A program made the translations under genes and the position numbers. From positions 1 to 23,589 of the forward strand of contig JAZLFM010000015.1 of assembly GCA_045615765.1 (NCBI GenBank): a DNA stretch of 23,589 bases, written 5' to 3'. The notes beneath the pieces are model-generated. The model was not told the DNA's origin. It searched no databases and saw nothing but the letters and a program-made list of their open reading frames with translations. Positions within the stretch are counted from its first letter, which is position 1; every line of letters starts with the position of its first letter. Origin of the DNA: UBA1715 sp045615765 (GTDB taxonomy: Bacteria > Bacteroidota > Bacteroidia > Bacteroidales > UBA1715). Positions 14,856 through 23,067 of this stretch are shown here, piece by piece.

Positions 14856-17501
14856 TTATTTTACTATCACTCGTTTTACTAATACTTCGTTGCCTGCATA
14901 CATTTTTACAACATATACACCTTCGGTCAGTTTTGTTGCAAATGTATATTGGTCTTGTCCCTCTATCGAACCAGAATTTGCAATTTTTTTTCCATTTATG
15001 TCAAACAATTCAAATGAAACAGAAGAAGCCAATGTTTCATATGATATTGAAATTTCAGAAGCCATATTTGCAAAAGCTGTCATACTTGTTGACTCACCTT
15101 TCACTTCATCCGCAGCCGTAGTTACACCCAAAATATCAATGTAATCAAATGACATCCAACCCCAACTATTCTTTATTGTGATACTATTTTCACCTTTTTT
15201 CAATGGTATAGTCATTTTTACAACATCCCAGCTTTCAGAAGTAAATTCAACTGTTCCTTGACTAGTTGAGTTCGCATATAAATATTGTTCCTTTGGAGCT
15301 TGGTAGTTACACATATACGAAATACAGATCTGATAATCTCCATCTGCAGGAGCATTGATTCCTGTAAATACAACTTGTTTGAATTCTTGCAAATCCAAAT
15401 ACAATTTTCCACTACACATTGCATCTGCTTTTACCGAACAACCCACACCACCTTTTACCGTAGCATTTTCCGCTTCAAATCGTGTTTTTGGTGTATTTGT
15501 TACTGAAATTATCAAATCCTCTGATTTCGCAGAATTATATTGTTCATCAGAATTATTATTGTAAACAATTGCACTAAATGTATAGTCACCGACAGTTGCC
15601 GGTGCTATCCATGTATATGAATAAGGAGCTTTTGTTAATGTTTCAACTAAAGTTTCATTCACATACAATTCTACTTTCACAACTGAGAATCCACCTGGAG
15701 CTGTAGCATTTGTTGCGATTTCCACTTCATCGGCAGGATTTGCCAATACACCAGATTTCGAAGATAATTTTACCGTTGGTTTTGCAGGCACAACAGTAAA
15801 ATGAATAGTTTTTGATTCTGTCTTAGCAGTTTCTTTTTCAGTTATTTCAAAAACATAGTCTTTCGTTTCGCTTAACATTACCTTTGCAGATGTATTAGGA
15901 TCAACCTCTACACCATTAAAAGTTGCTTTTTCTATATTTCCACTTGATTTCCAAGTAAATGTAACAAAAGAACCTCCTTCTGCAGTTACACTCTCTAAAC
16001 CTTTTGTAGATGAGAATTCTTGAATTCCAAATTCACCTGCTTCTACTTCAAACATAAATGGCGCAACAGGCAAATACACATCACCTACTTTTGAGTATAA
16101 ATTCATACCACCAGGACAACGATTCCAAGCATAATACACTGCAGCAATATCAGATTCACCTTTTGCGATTGTTACTTTATTATCCGCCAATGTAGCAGCA
16201 ACTTTTGAACTTTTTCCTGCCGCATCTACAACTTGGAACCAAGTAATAGTTTCCGCCCCATCTTTTGCAACCAATCCTTCTTTTACGTTAGAAAAATCTA
16301 TAGTAATCGAACCATCATCATTCTTTGTAAATGATTTATACATAGGAGAATAAGCAACATCTTCGGCATACACAAGTTTACGAACAGCCAAAGCTAAACG
16401 AGTACCTATAGTTTGTTTATCCGTTGGATGGATATTTCCCGCAAGACCAGCATCTATCGTAACTATTTGAGCAGACTTTGGAAGAATTGATAGAGATTTT
16501 GTTTGTTCTTCACGCATAATTATCCAAGGATCAGAAGCTATAGTATTTGATTCCACATTATTAACTTCCGTGCGAGTTTCAGATTTATAGTTAGGCAATT
16601 GTACCCATACAACCGGGAATTCATTATTCCATAGTTTTCTATATGAAGTAATCATATTATTAAATTGCTCGCTATATACTTTTGCATCGGCTACACCATC
16701 GCAGTTTGATTCTGCTTGATACCACAACATAGCTTTAAATGGAATACCGATAAGTGGATTAACCATTTTATTATAAATCAAAGTTGCTTGACGTTCTTTT
16801 TCACCTTGAGCCAAAGTAATGTCATAAGCATCGTAGCCAAGCATTTCCTTGCTCATCCACGCTTCTACACGAGCACCACCATACGAGTTATTCAAGATAC
16901 CGAATGGTATATCCTTATATGCTTCTAATTTCTTAAGTTCCAAAACACAAAAATACGCAGCAGCAGAGAAATTGCCAACATAAGCTGAAGTTGCAGGTTT
17001 CCAAGAAACTGCAGGTAATGTTTCCGACAATTCGTAAGCCGTACCTTTTTCAACTTTCATTTGACGAATAGTTTGATCATTTGCAGCAGCTTTAACATTA
17101 GCATAGTCATCACATTGATCAACACGCAATTCCATATTCGATTGTCCTGAACAATAGAAAACTTCTCCAAAATATACATCTGTTAATATTATTGGATTTT
17201 CACCCTCTACTGAACTTGTAATAGTCATATCGAAAGGACCTCCATAGTTTGTAGCAGGAAATTCTACTTTCCAATTACCATTTGCATCAGCTGTAGATTT
17301 TGCTTCTGAACCATTCCAAGAAATAGAGATTTCTGCATTTGCAGAAGCTGTTCCCCATATAGGAACTATAACATCTCGTTGCAAAACCATACCTGATTGA
17401 AATATCTTACAAAGAGATATTTGTGCCGAAGCCGACAAACCAGCACCTAAAAAAGAGGTCATCATAATTATTTTAGCAAAACGTAATAATTTATTTTTCA
17501 T
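14856..17501 (-). CDS. Secreted sialate O-acetylesterase with Ig-like, CBM-like and T9SS domains
   Basis: The 881-residue secreted enzyme has a signal peptide at 1-27 (cleavage near SASAQ). The SGNH-type sialate O-acetylesterase domain (about 28-490) shows CSGQSNM with nucleophile Ser121, the LWYQAESN block (259-266) and Asp/His in NIHPTD (His358, Asp361). Next come an Ig-like region (about 570-668), a carbohydrate-binding-like beta-sandwich starting RFEAENA (about 674-792), and a type A type IX secretion sorting domain (about 808-881: SFELFDINGKKI, GVYVVKMYAG, ending KRVIVK). The enzyme removes acetyl esters from sialic acids or other glycans, and the domains point to export by T9SS and surface attachment or release. 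A terminator follows the gene. The exact glycan target is inferred. Confidence 0.92.
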   Translation of the reverse strand: MKNKLLRFAKIIMMTSFLGAGLSASAQISLCKIFQSGMVLQRDVIVPIWGTASANAEISISWNGSEAKSTADANGNWKVEFPATNYGGPFDMTITSSVEGENPIILTDVYFGEVFYCSGQSNMELRVDQCDDYANVKAAANDQTIRQMKVEKGTAYELSETLPAVSWKPATSAYVGNFSAAAYFCVLELKKLEAYKDIPFGILNNSYGGARVEAWMSKEMLGYDAYDITLAQGEKERQATLIYNKMVNPLIGIPFKAMLWYQAESNCDGVADAKVYSEQFNNMITSYRKLWNNEFPVVWVQLPNYKSETRTEVNNVESNTIASDPWIIMREEQTKSLSILPKSAQIVTIDAGLAGNIHPTDKQTIGTRLALAVRKLVYAEDVAYSPMYKSFTKNDDGSITIDFSNVKEGLVAKDGAETITWFQVVDAAGKSSKVAATLADNKVTIAKGESDIAAVYYAWNRCPGGMNLYSKVGDVYLPVAPFMFEVEAGEFGIQEFSSTKGLESVTAEGGSFVTFTWKSSGNIEKATFNGVEVDPNTSAKVMLSETKDYVFEITEKETAKTESKTIHFTVVPAKPTVKLSSKSGVLANPADEVEIATNATAPGGFSVVKVELYVNETLVETLTKAPYSYTWIAPATVGDYTFSAIVYNNNSDEQYNSAKSEDLIISVTNTPKTRFEAENATVKGGVGCSVKADAMCSGKLYLDLQEFKQVVFTGINAPADGDYQICISYMCNYQAPKEQYLYANSTSQGTVEFTSESWDVVKMTIPLKKGENSITIKNSWGWMSFDYIDILGVTTAADEVKGESTSMTAFANMASEISISYETLASSVSFELFDINGKKIANSGSIEGQDQYTFATKLTEGVYVVKMYAGNEVLVKRVIVK

Positions 17502-17581
17502 ATACTTACATTTTATAAATTCAGTTCTACATTTATGTTCTAAAAATATAAATTTTTATCTATATTTACCCCACAAAATAA

Positions 17582-17926
17582 ATGCGTTTTATGAAAAATA
17601 TTGAATTAGACCCTGACAAACTATACTATTCAATTGGCGAAGTTGCTGAAATGTTTGAAGTTAATACTTCATTGATTCGTTTCTGGGAAAAAGAATTTAG
17701 TGTAATTAAGCCAAAAAAGAACGCAAAAGGAAATAGACTTTTCACTCCTAACGACATTCAAAATTTTAAACTAATTCATTACTACGTAAAAGATTTAGGA
17801 TTAACACTGGAAGGTGCTAAGAAAAAACTAAAAGAAGGAAACGACGATGGTGTAGCTAAAATGCAAATCGTTGAAAAATTGACGTCAATTAAAGCAAGAC
17901 TCACTGCACTAAAAGAGAATATGTAA
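17582..17926 (+). CDS. Small MerR-family transcriptional regulator
   Basis: The protein has 114 residues from the ATG at 17582, or 111 from the in-frame ATG at 17591; the choice is open. The MerR-type winged helix-turn-helix is at about 13-85: YYSIGEVAEMFEVNTSLIRFWEKEF, then the wing KNAKGNRLFTPNDI and a helix with KDLGLTLEGAKKKL. The C-terminal part (about 90-114) is a short helix for dimerisation, and no effector domain or metal-binding cysteines are present. This compact form is common in Bacteroidota and its targets are not known to me. The gene is transcribed divergently from the esterase across an 80-bp AT-rich gap with no exact TAnnTTTG (closest TATATTTA near 17563). Its own terminator follows. 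Confidence 0.9.
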   Translation: MRFMKNIELDPDKLYYSIGEVAEMFEVNTSLIRFWEKEFSVIKPKKNAKGNRLFTPNDIQNFKLIHYYVKDLGLTLEGAKKKLKEGNDDGVAKMQIVEKLTSIKARLTALKENM

Positions 17927-17955
17927 GTTTAGTGATTAGTGTTTAGATAATAGAG

Positions 17956-17980
17956 GGCAGATTAAAAATCTGCCTTTTTT
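17956..17980 (+). terminator. Rho-independent terminator after the MerR gene
   Basis: GGCAGATT and AATCTGCC form an 8-bp stem with an AAA loop, followed by TTTTTT. It ends the MerR transcript 30 bp after the stop and separates it from the convergent DUF4249 gene. Confidence 0.9.
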
Positions 17981-18005
17981 ATTTATAAAGTACGGTGAAC
18001 ACACT

Positions 18006-18794
18006 TTATTCTTCAAATGTAATATTCAAAGAATCAATTGAATAGGCATAAAAACGTCCTAACGCATCTCCTTGTAAATTAGACTTTGGATTATCGGGAG
18101 CAGAAAACATTCCAGAACTAGAATTAGACATTGCCAAGGTCTGATAAAACTCATAAGCTTGTTTATCAATATTCTTCAAATAGATCTTTACCTTATCGGT
18201 GTCTTTAAAAAGTCCCATAGAGGTTATTAATGGTATAGACTGTCCATTAAAATATCCATCATCTGTTACATCTGTTCCTACTATCGTATCATTTTTGAAC
18301 CTTTCTGTTCGATAATAATTTGCTGTTCCTTGTGGATCGGTTATATATCCTTGAATTTCATATAAACGACCTAAAGTATCCGTTTTCAAAAATTCATTAT
18401 ACTCCGACAAACGAACAACCACACTATCCCATTTCACACATGGAGGCATATACGACTTTGCTGTTATCAATTTATCATCAACTAGCACCGCCAACTCGTA
18501 CATTTGCATAGCTTCAAAATGTTGTTGTATAGAATAAAACCCTACAGAATCTTCGTGTAACGAAACAATAGTATCGCCATAAGAAATGGTAACCTGAGCT
18601 CCTGATAAATACGGTATATTGGTAGGATTCAAATATGCTGTTGTTTTCGAAAGAATTACTTGCGCATGATTCTCCGAAAGTGTGCCTTCTACAACAATCT
18701 TTGCTTCTGCCGATCCTACTTCAAAGTCATCCATTACTTCAGTACACGACACAAAGAATAAAAACAAACTAATTATATAAACAACTATTCTCAT
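18006..18794 (-). CDS. DUF4249 lipoprotein, partner of TonB receptor
   Basis: From the ATG at 18794 the product is 262 residues with a lipoprotein signal: a hydrophobic stretch ending FVSC, with the lipidated Cys at residue 17. An upstream ATG (18815) would add seven residues and overlap the receptor gene by 19 bp; the shorter start follows the receptor stop by two bases and gives the better signal. The body has beta-rich Bacteroidota DUF4249 features (VVEGTLSE, SGAQVTI, GFYS, YELAV, the late DALGRFYAYS). These lipoproteins regularly follow TonB-dependent receptors and are assumed to be surface or outer-membrane partners; the ligand is unknown. It is the last gene of the minus-strand run. Confidence 0.87.
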   Translation of the reverse strand: MRIVVYIISLFLFFVSCTEVMDDFEVGSAEAKIVVEGTLSENHAQVILSKTTAYLNPTNIPYLSGAQVTISYGDTIVSLHEDSVGFYSIQQHFEAMQMYELAVLVDDKLITAKSYMPPCVKWDSVVVRLSEYNEFLKTDTLGRLYEIQGYITDPQGTANYYRTERFKNDTIVGTDVTDDGYFNGQSIPLITSMGLFKDTDKVKIYLKNIDKQAYEFYQTLAMSNSSSGMFSAPDNPKSNLQGDALGRFYAYSIDSLNITFEE

Positions 18795-18796
18795 TC

Positions 18797-21106
18797 TTAA
18801 AACGAAAAATTCCATGCTATTGATGGGATTATTGGAAATAAGGTAATTTTTACCGCTTGCAATATATCAGGATTTTCTTCGTCAACTGATTCAAAATAAA
18901 TCATATACGCATTTTTTCTATTATAGACATTATATATAGAAAATGACCATTGTGACTGGAATCGGTCTTTTTTCTCTTTTGTATATGTCACACCTATATC
19001 CATTCTGTGATATGCCGGCATACGGTAGCCATTTCGTTCTGTATAATATGCAACATATTCTCCGTCAATCAAATATTTTCCCGAAGGATAAGTAACCGCA
19101 TCACCGGTAGAATACACCCAAGTTGCCGATGCTTGCCATGCTTCCGTAAATGCATACATTGCCACGATAGAAAAATCATGTGTTCTATCATATCGTACTG
19201 GATACCATGTACCTGAATTTATACCTTGAAATTGTTTTTCCGTTTTCGATAAAGTATAAGAAATCCAACCTGTCAAATTCCCAGTATTCTTTTTTGCATA
19301 TAATTCCAAGCCATACGAACGGCTATGACCATATAGTAAATATGATTCAAGATTAGTATTTAGAAACAAATTAGCTCCATTCTCATAATCTATTTGATTT
19401 TGCATATTCTTATAATACACCTCTGCCGATGTTTCATAATTATTTTCCTGGAAATTACGGAAATAACCTACCGATAATTGAGAACAAGTTTGTGGTTTTG
19501 TTTTATTCGTACTCGGCATCCAATAATCTGTCGGCATTGAAATGGTAGAACTTTGAATTAAATGTACAAACTGACATGTCCGAGTGTACGCTGCCTTTAT
19601 AGAACTTTGGGCATCAATACGATAATTCACACTCAAGCGTGGTTCTAAATTAGGATAATAGTTGATCAATTCTCCTTTCTTGTAAATAGAACTATCTATT
19701 ATTTCATGTTCATCATTATAGTCATAGAAAACAGCCGCACCTAACCCCATAAAATTTGAGAAACGAATACCATATTGAATTTTCAACATGTCATTAATTG
19801 TTTGAGAATTATCGGCATACACATTTAGTTCTAACGCATTACGTTTTTCCATAATTATAGGTTTCTCCAACATTGATGTTGTTAATTTTCCTGGAGAAAA
19901 TCTATGAAATCCTATATTTCCACCAACACGAATCGTATGTTTTTCTAAACGACATACTGCATCTTCTTTCCAATTAAATTCAGTGATACCAGACTGTAAT
20001 TTCGCATCAAAAAGCGAGGTATTCATATCTACATCAGAATCAAATCGACTAAAAATCAATGAAGATTCCAATTTCCACTTCGGTGAGAATAAATGTAACC
20101 AAGAACCTGTAGCTGTTATATTTCCTCCTGCCATTCCAAACATATCACGGAAAGCAAAAACATCATTTCCAATATATCCAGAAAGACTCAATTTATCATT
20201 CTCATCTATGTCATAAACAAATTTATAATTCACATCATAGAAATGTAATTTTGTACTATGTAACGCAGTATCTCGAGCCATTTTCAGAAATATATCCGCA
20301 TACGTTCTACGCCCAGCAAGTAAAAACGAACTTTTTCCTTTTTGTATCGGTCCATCTATTTCGAAACGAGATGAAATAGTTCCTATTCCTCCCTGACCAT
20401 GAAAACTTTCCTTATTACCATTCTGAATATCCACATCCAAAACAGAAGACAAGCGTCCACCATATTCTGCCGACATACTTCCTTTATACAATTTTGCATC
20501 GCCAATTGCATCGGAGTTAAAAACAGAAAACATTCCCATCATGTGAGAAGCATTGTAAATAGGAGCATCATCCAACAAAACTAAATTTTGGTCAGAGCCA
20601 CCGCCACGTACATAGTATCCACTACCACCTTCTCCAGCACTTTTCACTCCAGGCATCAATTGAATAGTTTTTAGTACGTCATTTTCGCCAAACAATACGG
20701 GAACAATTTTTACTGTTTGAATAGATACAGTTTGTGCACCCAACTCTGTAGATATAACATTATGATCTCGAGCTACCGATGTTACCACAACCTTGTCTAT
20801 TTTCATTGCCGTTGTGGATAGTTTTACATTTTTTTTGACATTGGCTGAAGCTATAATATCGACCACCGTGGTTTCATATCCTAAATAAGAAAATTCTAAT
20901 TTATAAGAACCTGGCTTCACTTGAATACTATATGTTCCTGACGGACTTGTAAAAACTCCAATGTTTGTACCGATAATAGCAACCGAAGCTCCAATCAACG
21001 CATCTCCCGTACTAGCATCTTTAACCGTACCACTAATAGAAAATTGCTGTGCCCAAAGAGAAACAGACAAAACTATACTAATTACAAAAAGAATAAAATG
21101 CCTCAT
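18797..21106 (-). CDS. TonB-dependent outer-membrane receptor with N-terminal carboxypeptidase-like domain
   Basis: The 769-residue protein has a signal peptide (1-20, ending LWAQ) and a carboxypeptidase-regulatory-like beta-sandwich (about 22-105, with ISGTVKDASTGDALIGASV and YLGYE). A plug domain follows at about 115-235 (VLKTIQLMPGV, YYVRGGGSDQNLVLLDDAPI, YGGRLSSVLDV) and then a 22-strand-type beta-barrel ending in an aromatic residue (WNFSF). It would import or bind a ligand using TonB energy. The DUF4249 lipoprotein follows immediately, a standard pair in this phylum. No SusD-type protein or glycoside hydrolase is next to it, so a polysaccharide substrate is not supported. The start overlaps the methyltransferase stop (TAATG). 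Confidence 0.93.
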   Translation of the reverse strand: MRHFILFVISIVLSVSLWAQQFSISGTVKDASTGDALIGASVAIIGTNIGVFTSPSGTYSIQVKPGSYKLEFSYLGYETTVVDIIASANVKKNVKLSTTAMKIDKVVVTSVARDHNVISTELGAQTVSIQTVKIVPVLFGENDVLKTIQLMPGVKSAGEGGSGYYVRGGGSDQNLVLLDDAPIYNASHMMGMFSVFNSDAIGDAKLYKGSMSAEYGGRLSSVLDVDIQNGNKESFHGQGGIGTISSRFEIDGPIQKGKSSFLLAGRRTYADIFLKMARDTALHSTKLHFYDVNYKFVYDIDENDKLSLSGYIGNDVFAFRDMFGMAGGNITATGSWLHLFSPKWKLESSLIFSRFDSDVDMNTSLFDAKLQSGITEFNWKEDAVCRLEKHTIRVGGNIGFHRFSPGKLTTSMLEKPIIMEKRNALELNVYADNSQTINDMLKIQYGIRFSNFMGLGAAVFYDYNDEHEIIDSSIYKKGELINYYPNLEPRLSVNYRIDAQSSIKAAYTRTCQFVHLIQSSTISMPTDYWMPSTNKTKPQTCSQLSVGYFRNFQENNYETSAEVYYKNMQNQIDYENGANLFLNTNLESYLLYGHSRSYGLELYAKKNTGNLTGWISYTLSKTEKQFQGINSGTWYPVRYDRTHDFSIVAMYAFTEAWQASATWVYSTGDAVTYPSGKYLIDGEYVAYYTERNGYRMPAYHRMDIGVTYTKEKKDRFQSQWSFSIYNVYNRKNAYMIYFESVDEENPDILQAVKITLFPIIPSIAWNFSF

Positions 21107-21894
21107 TAGTACCGAATAACAAAATGTTGCTTTACTATTCCTTTTCTAAAAAAGACAAGGCCTTGCTTACAGATATCCACACTAACGCTAACATTCTGAT
21201 TTTCTATAATTTGATTCCAAGCATCATTCATTCCTTCACTCCAAGAAATATCATCGAAAATAAGAATCGAACGTTCGGTACAATAAGGAAGTATTTTTTC
21301 AAAATAACGCAGTGTAGCTTCTTTTGTATGATTGCCATCTATAAAAGCAAAATCTATAGTCTGCAAATCCTGTAATGCGTTGTCTAAAGTATCATCAAAT
21401 TTTCCAACTCGTATTGTAACATTACTTGAACCACAATCACAAATGGTTTCTTGAGCAATTTCTGCAATTGAACGAGAACCTTCTAAAGTAACAATTCTAG
21501 AATTCGGATTTCCTAAAGCTAAATACGAAGTGCTTACAGCCAATGAAGTTCCTAATTCTAAGATAGTTTTTGGTTGATATCGTTTTACCAAATTATATAA
21601 TAAACGAGCATATTTTCCTTGAGAAAGACTAGTTCGAGCAATATAATTTATCCTACGAACATTCGAAGCATTCTTTTTCGAACCAGCACCGAAATCTTCA
21701 ATTGTAATTTCTTTAGAATCACGAAGTAAGTCTTTTCTTCGCTTTTCTATTTTCGAAAATGTTGTCCGTTTATTCTTTGCACGAAACACAGTTTGTATTA
21801 GGTCATACACAAATGGAGAATGTATTCTATGTCCATATTTATGACCTGCCGTCAAAAAATATCGAGTTGTTTTCTTTATTAAAAACGTATTCAT
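21106..21894 (-). CDS. Class I SAM-dependent methyltransferase
   Basis: The 262-residue protein has the Rossmann motif I ELGTSLAVST at residues 113-122 and the acidic strand-2 end TLEGS near 136. FIDGNHTKEA at 184-193 resembles the catechol-type O-methyltransferase segment that holds the metal- and substrate-binding Asp. IFDDISWSEG follows near 214. The N-terminal ~100 residues (with HRIHSPFVYDL) are a conserved helical extension seen in Bacteroidota homologues. The substrate is unknown. Its start overlaps the small lipoprotein stop by 4 bp (ATGA) and its stop overlaps the receptor start, so it sits inside an operon with an ABC polysaccharide exporter upstream. Confidence 0.85.
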   Translation of the reverse strand: MNTFLIKKTTRYFLTAGHKYGHRIHSPFVYDLIQTVFRAKNKRTTFSKIEKRRKDLLRDSKEITIEDFGAGSKKNASNVRRINYIARTSLSQGKYARLLYNLVKRYQPKTILELGTSLAVSTSYLALGNPNSRIVTLEGSRSIAEIAQETICDCGSSNVTIRVGKFDDTLDNALQDLQTIDFAFIDGNHTKEATLRYFEKILPYCTERSILIFDDISWSEGMNDAWNQIIENQNVSVSVDICKQGLVFFRKGIVKQHFVIRY

Positions 21895-22073
21895 ATTGGC
21901 TCAACATCTTCAGGATAGACAACATACGAATGACAATTGCAACTATGCTTAATATGTTTCCAACGTTTCTTTGCAATTTTCGTTGCCTTCTGAGATTGCG
22001 ATTGTGTCTTACAAGAACACGCAAAAGCCAAAGAAAAAAGAACTATAAAAAATATTGTTATAGACTGCTTCAT
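21891..22073 (-). CDS. Small lipoprotein with His/Cys-rich tail
   Basis: The 60-residue product begins with a lipoprotein-like signal (MKQSITIFFIVLFSLAFACSC). The Cys at 19 or 21 would be lipidated, leaving only about 40 mature residues. The middle is basic (KKRWKH). The tail HIKHSCNCHSY has three His and two Cys within 11 residues and could hold a metal ion or form disulfides. The gene starts 11 bp after the exporter gene stop and overlaps the methyltransferase start by 4 bp, so translation coupling argues that it is real despite its size. No function is known to me. Confidence 0.7.
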   Translation of the reverse strand: MKQSITIFFIVLFSLAFACSCKTQSQSQKATKIAKKRWKHIKHSCNCHSYVVYPEDVEPI

Positions 22074-22084
22074 TCGTTTTTTTA

Positions 22085-22939
22085 TTATACGGTATCCATA
22101 AAACTTCTTTGTACTCTATTGAATACAATTATGCCTACTGACAAAAGAATTATAGTGAAAAAGAAACTATAAGACAACCATTCCCAACCTATAAAATCTC
22201 CTGCATTTAAAAATCCATATTTGAATGTTTCAATTATCGGCGTTACTGGATTCAAACACATAAGTGTATGCAATTTTCCTTTTGCTTGACTTAACGGATA
22301 AACTATTGGAGTTGCATACATCCATAACTGTACAACAAACGTGAATAAAATCTGTAAGTCTCTATATTTTGTTGTCATTGATGATATAATGATACCAAAA
22401 CCTAAGGCTAGACCTGCCAACAACAATACAAGTAACGGGAACAATAGTGCAAACATATTTGGTGCGGCATCTACTCCAATAAATGCATAAACTAAATATA
22501 CAACCAAAAATAAACCGAATTGAATTCCAAATCGAACCAAGTTACTGATTGTACACGACAATGGAGTTATCAGTCGAGGAAAATATACCTTACCGAAAAT
22601 TCCTGCATTGCTTACAAAAGTATTTGACGTTTTAGTTAAACAGTCTGCAAAATATTGCCACATACAAATACCCGCCATATAAAATAACGCCTGCGGAATA
22701 CCATCAGTTGGGATACCAGCTATGCCACCAAAGACAACCATATACATAACAGTTGTCAATAACGGTTGAAACAAATACCAAAGTGGACCAAAAATGGTTT
22801 GCTTGTATTGAGTTATAATATCTTTCTTAACAAATAGAGACAACAAATCTCTATATTGCCACAATTCACGAAAATCAATTTCTAACAAATTGTTTTTCGG
22901 TTTTATCACAATATTCCAATCTTCGTTATCTTCTTTCAT
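22085..22939 (-). CDS. ABC-2 type polysaccharide exporter permease (Wzm-like)
   Basis: The start is placed at the ATG at 22939; an in-frame TTG at 22942 is less likely. The 284-residue protein has the ABC-2 membrane domain: an N-terminal cytoplasmic amphipathic segment (LWQYRDLLSLFVKKDIITQYKQT) followed by about six membrane helices. Motifs include GPLWYLFQPLL, MWQYFAD, GIFGKVYFPRLITPL and NPVTPIIETFKYG. This is the permease of O-antigen or teichoic-type glycan exporters, which normally works with a Wzt ATPase encoded next door. Here the following genes are a tiny lipoprotein and a methyltransferase, so the ATPase must be elsewhere or upstream beyond the window. The terminator at 23019-23046 separates it from the upstream gene. 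Confidence 0.9.
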   Translation of the reverse strand: MKEDNEDWNIVIKPKNNLLEIDFRELWQYRDLLSLFVKKDIITQYKQTIFGPLWYLFQPLLTTVMYMVVFGGIAGIPTDGIPQALFYMAGICMWQYFADCLTKTSNTFVSNAGIFGKVYFPRLITPLSCTISNLVRFGIQFGLFLVVYLVYAFIGVDAAPNMFALLFPLLVLLLAGLALGFGIIISSMTTKYRDLQILFTFVVQLWMYATPIVYPLSQAKGKLHTLMCLNPVTPIIETFKYGFLNAGDFIGWEWLSYSFFFTIILLSVGIIVFNRVQRSFMDTV

Positions 22940-23011
22940 CAAAGCAATTTTTTCTGACGCAAAGTACAGAATTTCTTGCTACTTCACAACAATAGTTCTC
23001 GAAAATATAAG

Positions 23012-23046
23012 CAAAAGAAAAGGCTGTTCTTTTCAGAACAGCCTTT
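23012..23046 (-). terminator. Terminator after the T9SS type B surface protein gene
   Basis: AAAGGCTGTTCT (23019-23030) and AGAACAGCCTTT (23035-23046) form a perfect 12-bp stem with a 4-nt loop. On the minus strand it is followed by TCTTTTGC and starts 21 bp after the stop at 23068. It isolates the exporter operon from the upstream gene. Confidence 0.88.
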
Positions 23047-23067
23047 CTCTTTATTCTATCGGAACGA

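Noticed and set aside
14753..15121. Plus-strand ORF over hisA start and the esterase end
   Set aside because: It is antisense to two well-supported genes and crosses a terminator; its low-complexity Leu-rich product has no family features.
18795..18815. Earlier ATG for the DUF4249 lipoprotein
   Set aside because: It adds charged residues before the signal peptide and overlaps the receptor gene by 19 bp; the ATG at 18794 gives a normal lipoprotein signal.
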